Source of the DNA: a virus
IMG/VR virus record: IMGVR_UViG_3300009506_000037
Coordinates: 1-57,711 of that record
Direction: 5' to 3' (one strand)
DNA: 57,711 nucleotides
Shown: piece after piece, positions 12,403 to 20,486 of the stretch
Numbering within the stretch: position 1 is the first letter of the stretch
Layout: every line of letters begins with the position of its first letter
The notes under the pieces: model-generated
What the model saw: the letters and a program-made list of their open reading frames with translations, nothing else
The model's database searches: none
What the model was told of the DNA's origin: nothing
Position numbers and translations under genes: made by a program

Positions 12403-13343
12403 TGGCAGGACAAATTGTAGGCTGGAAACAGTCCATCGGCAAAGCGAAGCAGCGCTTCAAAGACATCTCCAAGATGGCCAACACCGGGATGGTGTGGGAG
12501 CGTGAGAGCATGTTCGCCCTGCAGGCTGTCAAGAAGAGTGACTTCCTGCAGAAGTGTAACACCGAGTCCATCCGTGATGCTGTGCTGAACGTGGCCAGCA
12601 TCGGTCTCTCCTTGAACCCGGCAGAGAAGCTGGCGTATTTGGTCCCGCGTGACGGTATCGCGGTACTGGATGTCAGCTATCAGGGCCTGCTCAAGCTGGC
12701 CACCGATTCCGGTTCGGTTATGTGGGCCAAGGTTGAGCTGGTCTACGAGAACGACGAGTTCGAATACCTCGGCATGAATACCATGCCACACTTCAAACCG
12801 TCTGACCCCTTCGATACTCACCGCGGTAAGCTGCGCGGCGCCTTCTGTGCCGCCCGCCTGTCGAATCAGGAAATGCTTATCGAGCTGATGGGGGTCGATG
12901 AAATCCACAAGGTTCGCGAGAAGTCCAAGGCCTACACCCGGAAGAAGGACGGCAAGCACAAGCCGTCCGGCCCATGGGTGGACTGGTACGAGGAGATGGT
13001 CAAGAAGACCGTCATCAAGCGCGCCTACAAGTCGTGGCCGAAGAGTATTCGCATGAGCGAGGCTATCGAGATCCTGAACCAGCACGAGGGTATCGACTTT
13101 GATACCTCCCCGGCCAGCAAGACAGAGGAAGCTGCTGTGCTGCTGGTCAATGATGCGCAGGCCAAGGAACTGACTGACCTCATAAACGCATCTCATGTGG
13201 ACATAAATAAAATTTATAAGGCGTTCGAGATTGAGCACCTGACCGATCTGCCTGCCGAGAAGTTCGGCGAGTGCAAGGCCCGGTTAAATGCCGCCAAAGA
13301 CGCATACGATAAGAAACATGCCAACAAGGGAGAACGACTCTGA
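12402..13343 (+). CDS. recT: RecT-family single-strand annealing protein (313 aa)
   Basis: The protein fits the RecT family: the region CNTESIRDAVLNVASIGLSLNP (split around residues 52-70) and the strand AYLVPRDGIAVLDVSYQGLLKLA (about 78-100) correspond to its conserved core, with KKTVIKRAYKSWP near 205. RecT coats resected DNA and anneals complementary strands. It is coupled by TGATG to the YqaJ exonuclease gene, the usual partner that creates 3' tails. Length is typical. Confidence 0.92.
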   Translation: MAGQIVGWKQSIGKAKQRFKDISKMANTGMVWERESMFALQAVKKSDFLQKCNTESIRDAVLNVASIGLSLNPAEKLAYLVPRDGIAVLDVSYQGLLKLATDSGSVMWAKVELVYENDEFEYLGMNTMPHFKPSDPFDTHRGKLRGAFCAARLSNQEMLIELMGVDEIHKVREKSKAYTRKKDGKHKPSGPWVDWYEEMVKKTVIKRAYKSWPKSIRMSEAIEILNQHEGIDFDTSPASKTEEAAVLLVNDAQAKELTDLINASHVDINKIYKAFEIEHLTDLPAEKFGECKARLNAAKDAYDKKHANKGERL

Positions 13344-14002
13344 TGCGCCAGCTGCAGGCGAGCAATCACCCTCAGGGAACTGAGGAATGGTTTCGTGACC
13401 GGCGTGGTCGTCTGACCGGGTCGGATATGCGGACCATCATGAACGGCGGCAACAGGTCGTGGATCACCCTGTTGGAGCGGAAGAAGCACGAAATCGAATT
13501 CCCCGATGAGGCGCTGGGGGACGAGGCTGATGCTCCGTCCTTGCGCTGGGGGAATGAGAACGAGCCCCGGGCCATTGCTCACTATGAGTTGATCTACAAC
13601 GTGGACGTGGAGCGGGTCGGCTTTGTCCCACATCCGACCGTGCCGTATGTTGGCTGCAGCCCGGACTTTCTGAACCGTGACGAGGGCGTGGTCGGCGAGA
13701 CGAAGTGCCCGTACAACGAGGAAGTGCATGCCATGACCGTGGTGCACGGCGCCGGGGTGCAGGAGTACAAACCCCAGATCCAGTGTGAAATCTGGGTGAC
13801 CGGCGCTGATGTGCTGCACTTCATCAGCTACGACCCACGGTACAGGGACCCGGCCAAGCAGCTGATCGTGATACCGGTCCTACCTGACGCGGCATACATC
13901 GAGAAGATGGAAGAAAAATGTGCCAAGTTCTGGGACTATCTGACCACTGATACCCGGCCGGCCGACTTCGGCGGGCTGGATGAAATACCGAAGCTGTTCT
14001 GA
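13343..14002 (+). CDS. YqaJ/lambda-type 5'-3' exonuclease (219 aa)
   Basis: QGTEEWFRDRRGRLTGSD near the N terminus (residues 11-28) and the catalytic D108 (CSPDFL) with E119-x-K121 (GETKCP) and Q147 define the YqaJ viral recombinase nuclease fold of the PD-(D/E)xK superfamily. It digests the 5' strand of duplex ends, supplying single strands to RecT. The gene overlaps recT, and the two form the phage recombination pair. Confidence 0.92.
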   Translation: MRQLQASNHPQGTEEWFRDRRGRLTGSDMRTIMNGGNRSWITLLERKKHEIEFPDEALGDEADAPSLRWGNENEPRAIAHYELIYNVDVERVGFVPHPTVPYVGCSPDFLNRDEGVVGETKCPYNEEVHAMTVVHGAGVQEYKPQIQCEIWVTGADVLHFISYDPRYRDPAKQLIVIPVLPDAAYIEKMEEKCAKFWDYLTTDTRPADFGGLDEIPKLF

Positions 14003-14020
14003 AATCGAGAGGAGAGAAGA

Positions 14021-14713
14021 GTGGAAATTGTACCCCAAACGGCAGTAACCGAAGACCACGTGAACCCGCTGTCGGTGAATGCCGACCAGCTGGAAGAGCA
14101 GGTCAATCTGGCCGAAGTCAATAACGATGAGTCACTGTCCAAGGCTGGCGATCTGTACAAAATTATCGACACCCAGCTGAAGAAGGGTGAGGACGCACGC
14201 AAGAGTCTGGTGTCCCCGTTGAACAACCACGTGAAGTGGATCAACGCCCAGTTCAAGCCAATCAGTGACCGCCTGACCGCTATTAAGAATACCCTGAAGG
14301 GTAAGATGGACGGGTTCGTGGCCGAGCAGCGCAAGATCGCCGAGGCGAAGGCCGAAGAGGAGCGGCGCAAGGCTGAAGAAGAAGCCATGCAGCGGGCCTC
14401 CGAGCTCGAGCAACAGGGTGACGCTGAAGCCGCGGCCGCTGTGATTGACGCGGCCGCTGACCTGCCGACCACGGTTCCCAAGGGTGAAATCTCCCGCGGT
14501 AACTACGGCAGCTCCACATCCGCCCGGGTTGATTGGAAGGGCGAATGCGTGAACCTGCAAGAGATGTGTGCCGCCATTGGCCGTGGCGACCTGCCGACCG
14601 AGTTCGTGTCGGTGAATCAGGCCAAGCTGAATGCGTTTGCCACCAAGAAGAAGGTCGAGAAGACTAACTGGGGTGTGCGGTTGTACAAAAAGGTTTCCGC
14701 CTCTGTGCGGTAA
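14021..14713 (+). CDS. Coiled-coil phage protein of the recombination module (230 aa)
   Basis: GTG 14021 follows GAGAGGAGAGAAGA. Residues about 105-150 form a charged Ala/Glu/Lys-rich coiled coil (AEAKAEEERRKAEEEAMQRA). The C-terminal part (TNWGVRLYKK at the end) is seen in uncharacterised proteins that accompany RecT and exonuclease genes in many phages. It may scaffold recombination, but no activity is known. Confidence 0.82.
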   Translation: MEIVPQTAVTEDHVNPLSVNADQLEEQVNLAEVNNDESLSKAGDLYKIIDTQLKKGEDARKSLVSPLNNHVKWINAQFKPISDRLTAIKNTLKGKMDGFVAEQRKIAEAKAEEERRKAEEEAMQRASELEQQGDAEAAAAVIDAAADLPTTVPKGEISRGNYGSSTSARVDWKGECVNLQEMCAAIGRGDLPTEFVSVNQAKLNAFATKKKVEKTNWGVRLYKKVSASVR

Positions 14714-14859
14714 ATGGGTGTGTCGATTGTCTGGACCGAAAAACGAAGGGGTTCGAGTCCTCCGTCCTTGCTGAAGGTGAAGGGGTGAGTGTGAGCATTG
14801 CGCAACTATCACTCATCGGTATCAGCCCGGGCAATCGACCTTAATTTTGGAGAATATTA

Positions 14860-15204
14860 ATGCGTGAAGTAACGGTCGAATCCAGCGCTCTGTTGGCGTC
14901 ATTGAAAGAAAATCGTGGTCAGCACGAGAAAGAATTCCGCCGCCTGAAACATGTCTACGTGGATACGGTGAAAGGCATCCTGACAAAGGCACTGGAAGAG
15001 CTGGGTGTCGGCGACATGCCTGTGTTGACGATTCCTGAGCAGCCACGCAGCCATCTGCGTGAATATGATCAGGCCATCCGGATGGTAGAAATGTCCACGG
15101 ACACCAAGATCACGCTGTCCAATCGCGAATTCGCTGAGTTCGTGATGGATGAGTGGGACTGGAAGCAGCAGTTTGACCTGATGAAGACCGCCTACGGCGT
15201 ATAA
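14860..15204 (+). CDS. Conserved hypothetical phage protein (114 aa)
   Basis: ATG 14860 follows TTGGAGAATATTA. The sequence (MREVTVESSALLASLKENR, ending in DWKQQFDLMKTAYGV) resembles small helical proteins common next to recombination genes in podoviruses. No motif suggests a reaction. The 146-base gap before it contains a T-arm-like hairpin near 14746 but no complete tRNA. Confidence 0.82.
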   Translation: MREVTVESSALLASLKENRGQHEKEFRRLKHVYVDTVKGILTKALEELGVGDMPVLTIPEQPRSHLREYDQAIRMVEMSTDTKITLSNREFAEFVMDEWDWKQQFDLMKTAYGV

Positions 15205-15228
15205 GTATTTCATTAACTGGAGATATTC

Positions 15229-15687
15229 ATGACTACTAATGCAGATTTGCATGCCGCCTTGGAGCGTTTCGAAAGCGCCTATAACGAGGTGGCCGATATC
15301 ATCCACAGTACCGCCGTGGAAAAAGGCTGGTGGGAAAAGCCGCCGGGTTTCCATGAAATCGAACAGCTGATCATTGATGGGGCAGCAGATTCCAGCACCG
15401 CCAATCGGTTGCTCAAAGCGGTGCGCGACATGGCGGAGCGCAACGAGGCGGAAATGATTTGTCTGGAGCACTCAGAGCTGTCTGAGGCCCTCGAGGCAAT
15501 TCGTCATGGCAATCCCCCGGATGACAAGATCCCGGCCTTCACCAGCGTCTCCGTAGAGCTGGCGGATAACATCATCCGCATCATGGACCACGGTAAGGGC
15601 AAGGAACATGACGTCGCCGGTGCGCTGGTGGCCAAGATCCTGTTCAACATGACCCGTGCCTACAAGCATGGCGGGAAGAAATTCTGA
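15229..15687 (+). CDS. MazG-like nucleotide pyrophosphohydrolase (152 aa)
   Basis: The motif EHSELSEALEAIRHG (residues about 84-98) and ELADNIIRIMD (about 113-123) supply the EExxE and ExxD metal ligands of the all-alpha NTP pyrophosphatase (MazG-like) fold, and the terminal MTRAYKHGGKKF is typical of phage members. Such enzymes hydrolyse (d)NTPs to monophosphates, either clearing unusual nucleotides or lowering ppGpp-linked signals. It sits near ThyX and the DUF5664-like gene, a nucleotide-metabolism cluster. Confidence 0.88.
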   Translation: MTTNADLHAALERFESAYNEVADIIHSTAVEKGWWEKPPGFHEIEQLIIDGAADSSTANRLLKAVRDMAERNEAEMICLEHSELSEALEAIRHGNPPDDKIPAFTSVSVELADNIIRIMDHGKGKEHDVAGALVAKILFNMTRAYKHGGKKF

Positions 15688-15962
15688 TGGAACAGTCCCG
15701 TATTGAGTCAATAGTCGAGCAAGTTTTGAACGTCGGTTCGGGGTGGATTCTGGCCCTGTTTATCTGGTCGTTCATCATTGCTCCGCGCTGGGGGTTTGCG
15801 GTCCACTTCGGTGACAACCTTGGAATCACCAGCATTTTCACTGTCGTTTCTGTGGTGCGTGGGTATGCGTGGCGTCGGTTCTTCAATGCGGGACTGCACC
15901 GTCTGGTTCATAAATTCGTAGGAGGTTTTTTTAATGGCCGGCGATCGACACAACGACGGTAA
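15687..15962 (+). CDS. DUF7220-like small membrane protein (91 aa)
   Basis: The protein starts MEQSRIESIVEQVLNVGSG and has two hydrophobic segments (about residues 18-34 and 44-58) followed by RGYAWRRFFNAGLHR, the layout of a small phage membrane family (DUF7220 as I recall). The role is unknown. It overlaps the MazG-like stop (TGATG) and the start of the next gene by 29 bases. Confidence 0.8.
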   Translation: MEQSRIESIVEQVLNVGSGWILALFIWSFIIAPRWGFAVHFGDNLGITSIFTVVSVVRGYAWRRFFNAGLHRLVHKFVGGFFNGRRSTQRR

Positions 15963-16275
15963 GCCGCGGCTCAGTTACGTGCTGGAAGCGCCTGACGCGA
16001 TCTCCGGCATTGCTGAGGTGATGCACCACTCAACCCTGAGCGGAAAGTATGCCCGGGGAAACTGGAAGCAGGGGCTGTCATGGACCGAGACCGCAGATAG
16101 TTTGCTGCGGCATCTGACAGCATTCGTTAACGGTGAGGACATTGATCCGGATAGCGGCAAGCCGCACGTGGATCACATTAGCTGTAACGCTCTGTTTCTC
16201 GGGCAGTTCCATCGGACTCACCGCCAATTTGACGACAGGACAAAGGTAATCGAGCATGATTCAGCCGGCGATTAA
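15934..16275 (+). CDS. DUF5664-like (dATP/dGTP diphosphohydrolase-type) protein (113 aa)
   Basis: HNDGKPRLSYVLEAPDAISG at the N terminus, KYARGNWKQG (residues about 38-47), SLLRHLTAFVNGEDIDPDSG and HVDHISCNALFL match a phage family annotated as dATP/dGTP diphosphohydrolase-like (DUF5664). The helical His/Asp-rich core fits a MazG-type nucleotide hydrolase. It overlaps thyX by 20 bases. No purZ gene is present, so a 2-aminoadenine genome is not implied. Confidence 0.83.
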   Translation: MAGDRHNDGKPRLSYVLEAPDAISGIAEVMHHSTLSGKYARGNWKQGLSWTETADSLLRHLTAFVNGEDIDPDSGKPHVDHISCNALFLGQFHRTHRQFDDRTKVIEHDSAGD

Positions 16276-16951
16276 GGTACTGGACCACGGGCTGGTCCGA
16301 TTGGTGGACCATATGGGTAACGACCTGTCTATCGTGCGAAATGCACGAGTCTCCTACGACGCCGCGTGGCGGGCCGGGGAGAATAAGGACAGCGACACCC
16401 GTCTCATCAATTATCTGTACAAGAATGGGCACAATACCCCGTTCGAGGCGGTGACCTTCACCTTCGAAGTCAAGGCGCCGATCTTCGTATTCCGGCAATG
16501 GCATCGCCATCGGACCCAGTCCTATAACGAGGTGTCCGCCCGGTATAAGGAACTCCCTGAAGAGTTCTACGTGCCTGAACCGGAGAAGATCACCCATCAG
16601 TCCAGCGATAACAAGCAGATGCGTACCGACCAACCGGTCCAGCATGCTATTCAGGCGATGCAAATGATTCGCTTGCAGAACAAGAAGGCATTTGAGACAT
16701 ACCATGAGCTGCTGCAGCTGGGCGTGGCCCGAGAACTGGCCCGGTCCGTGCTACCGGTCGGCACATACTCGCACATGTTCGCTACCGTCAATCTGCACAA
16801 CCTGTTCAAGTTCATGCAGGAGCGCCTGCACGATCATGCGCAATACGAAATTCGGGTCTACGCCAAGGCGATGCTCGATCTCATCACGCCGATCGTCCCT
16901 GTGGCGACGAAGGCATTCATGGTACACACACTAGGCTGGAGGGAAAGCTAA
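16256..16951 (+). CDS. thyX: Flavin-dependent thymidylate synthase ThyX (231 aa)
   Basis: The ThyX signature RHRxxSxNExSxRY is complete: R84-H85-R86...S89-Y90-N91-E92...S94...R96-Y97. ThyX makes dTMP from dUMP using FAD, NADPH and methylenetetrahydrofolate, feeding phage DNA synthesis. Size is normal for the family. The stop overlaps the SSB start (TAATG). Together with the two nucleotide hydrolases it suggests active control of the dNTP pool. Confidence 0.96.
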   Translation: MIQPAIKVLDHGLVRLVDHMGNDLSIVRNARVSYDAAWRAGENKDSDTRLINYLYKNGHNTPFEAVTFTFEVKAPIFVFRQWHRHRTQSYNEVSARYKELPEEFYVPEPEKITHQSSDNKQMRTDQPVQHAIQAMQMIRLQNKKAFETYHELLQLGVARELARSVLPVGTYSHMFATVNLHNLFKFMQERLHDHAQYEIRVYAKAMLDLITPIVPVATKAFMVHTLGWRES

Positions 16952-17397
16952 TGGCACGTGGTGTCAACAAGGTAATTCTTATTGGAAATCTGGGGCAGGA
17001 CCCCGAAGTACGCTACACGCCAAATAACACGGCGGTTGCCAACCTCAGTCTGGCCACATCGGAAAGCTGGAAAGATAAGAACACCGGCGAGCAGATGGAA
17101 AGGACCGAGTGGCACAAGGTCGTTTTCTTTGGCCGGATGGGTGAAGTCGCCGGTGAGTACCTGAAAAAGGGCTCCAAGATCTACGTCGAAGGCAAGCTGA
17201 CCACCGAGAAGTGGACTGACAAGGATGGTAATGACCGCTGGACCACCAAGATTATTGGTCAGAGCATGCAGATGCTGGACTCCCGTGGTAACGGCGGCGA
17301 TTCTGGCGGCGGCTACGGTGGTGGTCAGTCTGGTGGCGGGCAGGCAAGCGGTGGCCCGCCCCCGCAAACCGACTTTGACGATGACATTCCGTTCTAG
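16951..17397 (+). CDS. ssb: Single-stranded DNA-binding protein (148 aa)
   Basis: The N-terminal OB fold is typical of bacterial SSB ([20 protein letters not shown], then [21 protein letters not shown]). A Gly/Gln-rich linker follows, and the acidic tip FDDDIPF that recruits partner enzymes is intact. It protects single strands during replication and recombination. The last codons contain the start of a membrane microprotein gene in another frame. Confidence 0.96.
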   Translation: MARGVNKVILIGNLGQDPEVRYTPNNTAVANLSLATSESWKDKNTGEQMERTEWHKVVFFGRMGEVAGEYLKKGSKIYVEGKLTTEKWTDKDGNDRWTTKIIGQSMQMLDSRGNGGDSGGGYGGGQSGGGQASGGPPPQTDFDDDIPF

Positions 17398-17542
17398 TCT
17401 TTGGTTAATCGCATTCACCATCACTGTTGTTTATCTGCTGTGGTGGTGGATGGGGTTATTCGGGGTGGTGTTCTCTTCCCCTGTGGTAGGGTTCACCGTC
17501 TCATATTTACTCACGAAGAGAGGTGACAATCATGTGGTTTAA
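17381..17542 (+). CDS. Small membrane protein overlapping ssb (53 aa)
   Basis: The frame [20 protein letters not shown]... starts at ATG 17381, inside the final codons of ssb, and has two hydrophobic segments (about residues 8-23 and 26-45). No strong ribosome site precedes it, but overlap starts are the rule in this operon. The end overlaps the next gene by 11 bases. Role unknown. Confidence 0.62.
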   Translation: MTFRSSLWLIAFTITVVYLLWWWMGLFGVVFSSPVVGFTVSYLLTKRGDNHVV

Positions 17543-17963
17543 GAAGAAATTTGACTATGCAGAGCGCCAGCTCGAGCGGTTCTCTGCTCGCATCACAGAG
17601 CTGGAAGACATCGAGAAGGAGCGCGAGCGCCAGATCGATGAACTGATCGCCGAGAAGCGTAAGCTGAAAGAAGAAGTGGCCGGTCTCGAACTGCAGAAGA
17701 AGATTGAGCAGGAAGACATCGAGCACATGGTGACCATGCAGAAGGAAAAGCTCGAGCTCGAAAAAGAGCGGGCCATCATGGAATCCAAGCAGCAAGCGCA
17801 GGATGAAATCAAGTCCATCCGCGACGAATGCACAGAAAAACTGCAGGGTTATCTGGAGCAGTCCATCAAGCAGGGTGAAGAGCGTTACAAAGAAATCCTG
17901 TCCAAGCTGGCTGACGTAACCATCGCTGCCGACCTGTCGCCGGGCCGTCGCGACCGCGACTAA
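17532..17963 (+). CDS. Coiled-coil protein (143 aa)
   Basis: ATG 17532 has GAGAGG upstream; the ATG at 17523 overlaps that site. After [17 protein letters not shown] nearly the whole chain is heptad-rich and charged (residues about 20-125), a long coiled coil that should dimerise or trimerise. No enzymatic motif. The function is unknown. Confidence 0.85.
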   Translation: MWFKKKFDYAERQLERFSARITELEDIEKERERQIDELIAEKRKLKEEVAGLELQKKIEQEDIEHMVTMQKEKLELEKERAIMESKQQAQDEIKSIRDECTEKLQGYLEQSIKQGEERYKEILSKLADVTIAADLSPGRRDRD

Positions 17964-17966
17964 CCG

Positions 17967-18536
17967 ATGCCATTCGGCGCTATAGGGTTTGCTCTGGGGT
18001 TGGCTTCGGCCTTCCCCAGATCTTATGGGAGCTCGAAATCAATGGGATATAGTCATAATCGCAGGTTTCACGGCGACTCCAGAGACCCCAGAAATACTCA
18101 GGGGGTTGTCGCGGCATACCATGGCCGGCACGATAATTATGAAATGCGTATAGAACCAAGTCCGCAGACTCTTGGGCAAAAGTTGGTCGTCAGGTCACGG
18201 CGCTTCTCCCGGGTCATGACATTGGAATTACCCCCGTACATGTCCCCATATGAAATATTGCATGGCGCCACCCGGGAAGCCAAGCGTTTCGTGGAATATG
18301 CGTGCGACAGGATGGACCGTGATCTGGACAAACTGGAGATGGAATCTGCGCAGCACGTTCATATCAACATGTATATGGATGGCACTGAGCGAGTGGCCAA
18401 GGCGGAGACCAAGGCCCCGGGCAGGAAGGCAAAGTCCGTGGATTATGTAAAAAACGGCAGCGGATCCATACGAGAACGGCTACAGAAGAACACGGACCAC
18501 TGGCTGCGCGACGCCAAGAGGATGCTGCGTGGCTAA
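17967..18536 (+). CDS. Hypothetical protein (189 aa)
   Basis: The gene starts four bases after the previous stop. The N terminus (MPFGAIGFALGLASAFPRSYG) is mildly hydrophobic and Gly-rich, like head or internal virion proteins, but the operon is not structural. The C-terminal part (SIRERLQKNTDHWLRDAKRMLRG) shares the layout of the end of the next protein (QKLQQETDEWLADIQKI), suggesting related modules. No family recognised. Confidence 0.78.
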   Translation: MPFGAIGFALGLASAFPRSYGSSKSMGYSHNRRFHGDSRDPRNTQGVVAAYHGRHDNYEMRIEPSPQTLGQKLVVRSRRFSRVMTLELPPYMSPYEILHGATREAKRFVEYACDRMDRDLDKLEMESAQHVHINMYMDGTERVAKAETKAPGRKAKSVDYVKNGSGSIRERLQKNTDHWLRDAKRMLRG

Positions 18537-19125
18537 CTGGGGCGACCATCTGATGCGTGACCCGATGCACAAATTATCAGAGCAACTGATGGACCACTTT
18601 ATGACACCATCAACGGTTGGATCATGGTTGAAAGAGTTAAAGGAATCGACGCCAGCACCGTCAACGATTAGGCAAAAGCTGCAGCAGGAAACGGATGAAT
18701 GGCTGGCAGATATCCAGAAAATCACCAGACCGAAGAAGAAATCGGAGTCGGTTAAAATGAAGGCCGTGGACTGGGCAAAGATAAGTGACCTTCCCAGTCA
18801 TGATCATTGCAGCATGGCGGACAAATATCGGGATGATATCGCACGATTCCGTCGCGAAATGCTGGAGAGTGATTTTATGCGTGACGAGCTGGTGTACGGT
18901 AATGCAGCACGACATACCGGTACCTCCGCGTCCGCCATTAACATAGAACGACAGCGGGCCAAGATGGACATTGACCGGGCCCGGGCAATGCTCAACCAGC
19001 ATATACAGATGGAACAGATGCGGCTTGAGCAAGAGTATATGAGGGTACAACCCAGCATGATGTACGGGGCAAAGCCACTGAAACCCGATAATTATTTTCT
19101 GCGTAACTTATTGGATGTCACATGA
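18529..19125 (+). CDS. Hypothetical protein (198 aa)
   Basis: The GTG start at 18529 overlaps the upstream stop and has GAGG at the right distance; ATG 18553 is an alternative. The middle contains TIRQKLQQETDEWLADIQK, related to the tail of the upstream protein, and residues about 140-180 are a helical Met/Gln/Arg-rich segment with coiled-coil character. Function unknown. Confidence 0.78.
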   Translation: MANWGDHLMRDPMHKLSEQLMDHFMTPSTVGSWLKELKESTPAPSTIRQKLQQETDEWLADIQKITRPKKKSESVKMKAVDWAKISDLPSHDHCSMADKYRDDIARFRREMLESDFMRDELVYGNAARHTGTSASAINIERQRAKMDIDRARAMLNQHIQMEQMRLEQEYMRVQPSMMYGAKPLKPDNYFLRNLLDVT

Positions 19126-20048
19126 GCGAGAAGATTGAGCACTGGATTGGCGCAGCTGACCTGTCAGATTACGGGGAGTCCTCAGGAACTGGCCCGTGGA
19201 TCAAGCTACGCATGCAGATCGAGAGCATGCCGAAATGGCGTGGCGTCAAGGGAAACCTGTACCAGATACTGGCCTGCCTGCTGCGAGAAAACGCCGGCGG
19301 CGATCTGGAACTGGTGAAGGACATTATCTGGCGCAATGAAGGCCAGATGCTGGGGTTCGGCGAGTCAGACTCCAGCGGTTGCTGGATTAAATTCCGGGTC
19401 GACCCACGGGATCTGGACTTCTTCCGTGGCAACAAGGGTCAGGCCTACTTCTGGAAATTCATCGATACTGACAACCTCGAGGGGGTCGTGAATGCAGAAC
19501 GAGCTACGAAGACTGAGAAAGGTCCGTATGGCACAGAAGTTAAACGGCTGCACCAGTATGGTTTCTTTCGCGCCACGCCAGTATGGGAAGTACTTGGCAC
19601 AGATGAGTCTTATCAAAGCTGGACTCGCCGCCAACCGTGTATTGTTACTGGTGGCGTCGACTGGGATGAGAAAAAGGGTGAGGGCCGAACTGAGTACGCT
19701 CATGTCCGAAGGAGTAGTGATTCGGGAACGGCCTATAAACCCAGATATCGTGGGGTTCCTCTTGTCCATGAGATACACTCCCAGTACCAGCACCAGCATG
19801 GGGAAACGGCCGCCTACAAATACTACATCAACCGTAAGAGGCGGAAACTGGCGGTCACCCCTGAGTTGGCAAAAGCGTGGTTTGACAAAAAAGCTATCGA
19901 GAACGTGGAAGCATGGGCCCACGAGGCGCTCTGCAAGGAACTGGGCGTCCCGTCTCTCACGATGGCGTCGCCGGTGATGGTGCGCAAATGGGCCGAGGAG
20001 CACAACCTCACCCAGTACCTGCCGAAGGTGTACCGGGAAGCGCGATGA
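19122..20048 (+). CDS. Hypothetical protein with an internal repeat (308 aa)
   Basis: Two related stretches, GESSGTGPWIKLRMQ (about residues 18-32) and GESDSSGCWIKFRVD (about 79-93), suggest a duplicated domain in the N-terminal half. The C-terminal part is helical and basic (KYYINRKRRKLAVTPELAKAWF) and may contact DNA. The start overlaps the upstream stop (ATGA). I do not recognise a family. Confidence 0.82.
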   Translation: MSEKIEHWIGAADLSDYGESSGTGPWIKLRMQIESMPKWRGVKGNLYQILACLLRENAGGDLELVKDIIWRNEGQMLGFGESDSSGCWIKFRVDPRDLDFFRGNKGQAYFWKFIDTDNLEGVVNAERATKTEKGPYGTEVKRLHQYGFFRATPVWEVLGTDESYQSWTRRQPCIVTGGVDWDEKKGEGRTEYAHVRRSSDSGTAYKPRYRGVPLVHEIHSQYQHQHGETAAYKYYINRKRRKLAVTPELAKAWFDKKAIENVEAWAHEALCKELGVPSLTMASPVMVRKWAEEHNLTQYLPKVYREAR

Positions 20049-20437
20049 ACAAACGGGATCCGCAGGACAGCTGGATGATGTTCGCCTGTGAATGCGGTCA
20101 TATGCAGGTTTTTGATGCGGACTTCGAGGACCCGACCACGACGTCGGGTGCCTGCAAAGCCTGTGGTGGTACGAAATGGCAGATGCTCCCCCGGGATGAG
20201 TACAAGACATCAGACCATTGGCGGATGCAGTGTCTGGCGGATTATGTCCTGAAGATGGGCAGCTTCGAACGGATGCGCGCCTTCCTCGACCGGTTCGAGA
20301 AACGTAACGGCAAGGCAATCGGCGGTCGGTTACGTCAGATGTGCCGCCAGCAGTACGACTCGGCTAAAGGTAAGGGTCAGACGTCCCGAACAGGCGAACG
20401 ACAAACAGCAAGGCCAAGAACCCCCACAACGAAATAG
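20045..20437 (+). CDS. Zinc-ribbon protein, last gene of the recombination operon (130 aa)
   Basis: ATG 20045 overlaps the upstream stop. CECGHM (residues 14-19) and CKACGG (37-42) form a four-cysteine zinc ribbon; the C-terminal 60 residues are basic and of low complexity. Nucleic-acid binding is likely. Its last 74 bases are antisense to a small minus-strand gene. Confidence 0.8.
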   Translation: MNKRDPQDSWMMFACECGHMQVFDADFEDPTTTSGACKACGGTKWQMLPRDEYKTSDHWRMQCLADYVLKMGSFERMRAFLDRFEKRNGKAIGGRLRQMCRQQYDSAKGKGQTSRTGERQTARPRTPTTK

Positions 20438-20486
20438 TCCAGACCTTGCGCCACATGGTGGTCCGCTTGAATTTTTTCACCCGCAT
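20364..20486 (-). CDS. Small membrane protein downstream of the ejection protein (40 aa)
   Basis: The frame MRVKKFKRTTMWRKVWTISL... ends ...RLFGTSDPYL. Its ATG (20486) overlaps the stop of the 3006-residue gene as TAATG. A basic N terminus is followed by one hydrophobic segment (about residues 17-33). It runs antisense into the end of the convergent zinc-ribbon gene. The coupling and membrane pattern support it, but it is short. Confidence 0.58.
   Translation of the reverse strand: MRVKKFKRTTMWRKVWTISLWGFLALLFVVRLFGTSDPYL

Noticed and set aside
14714-14790. tRNA after the coiled-coil gene, suggested by GGGGTTCGAGTCCTC
   Set aside because: Only a T-arm-like hairpin is present; D arm, anticodon arm and acceptor partner are missing.
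15229-16951. 2-aminoadenine (Z) genome pathway
   Set aside because: MazG-like and DUF5664-like hydrolases resemble helper enzymes of that pathway, but no PurZ or DatZ is present and ThyX alone does not support it.
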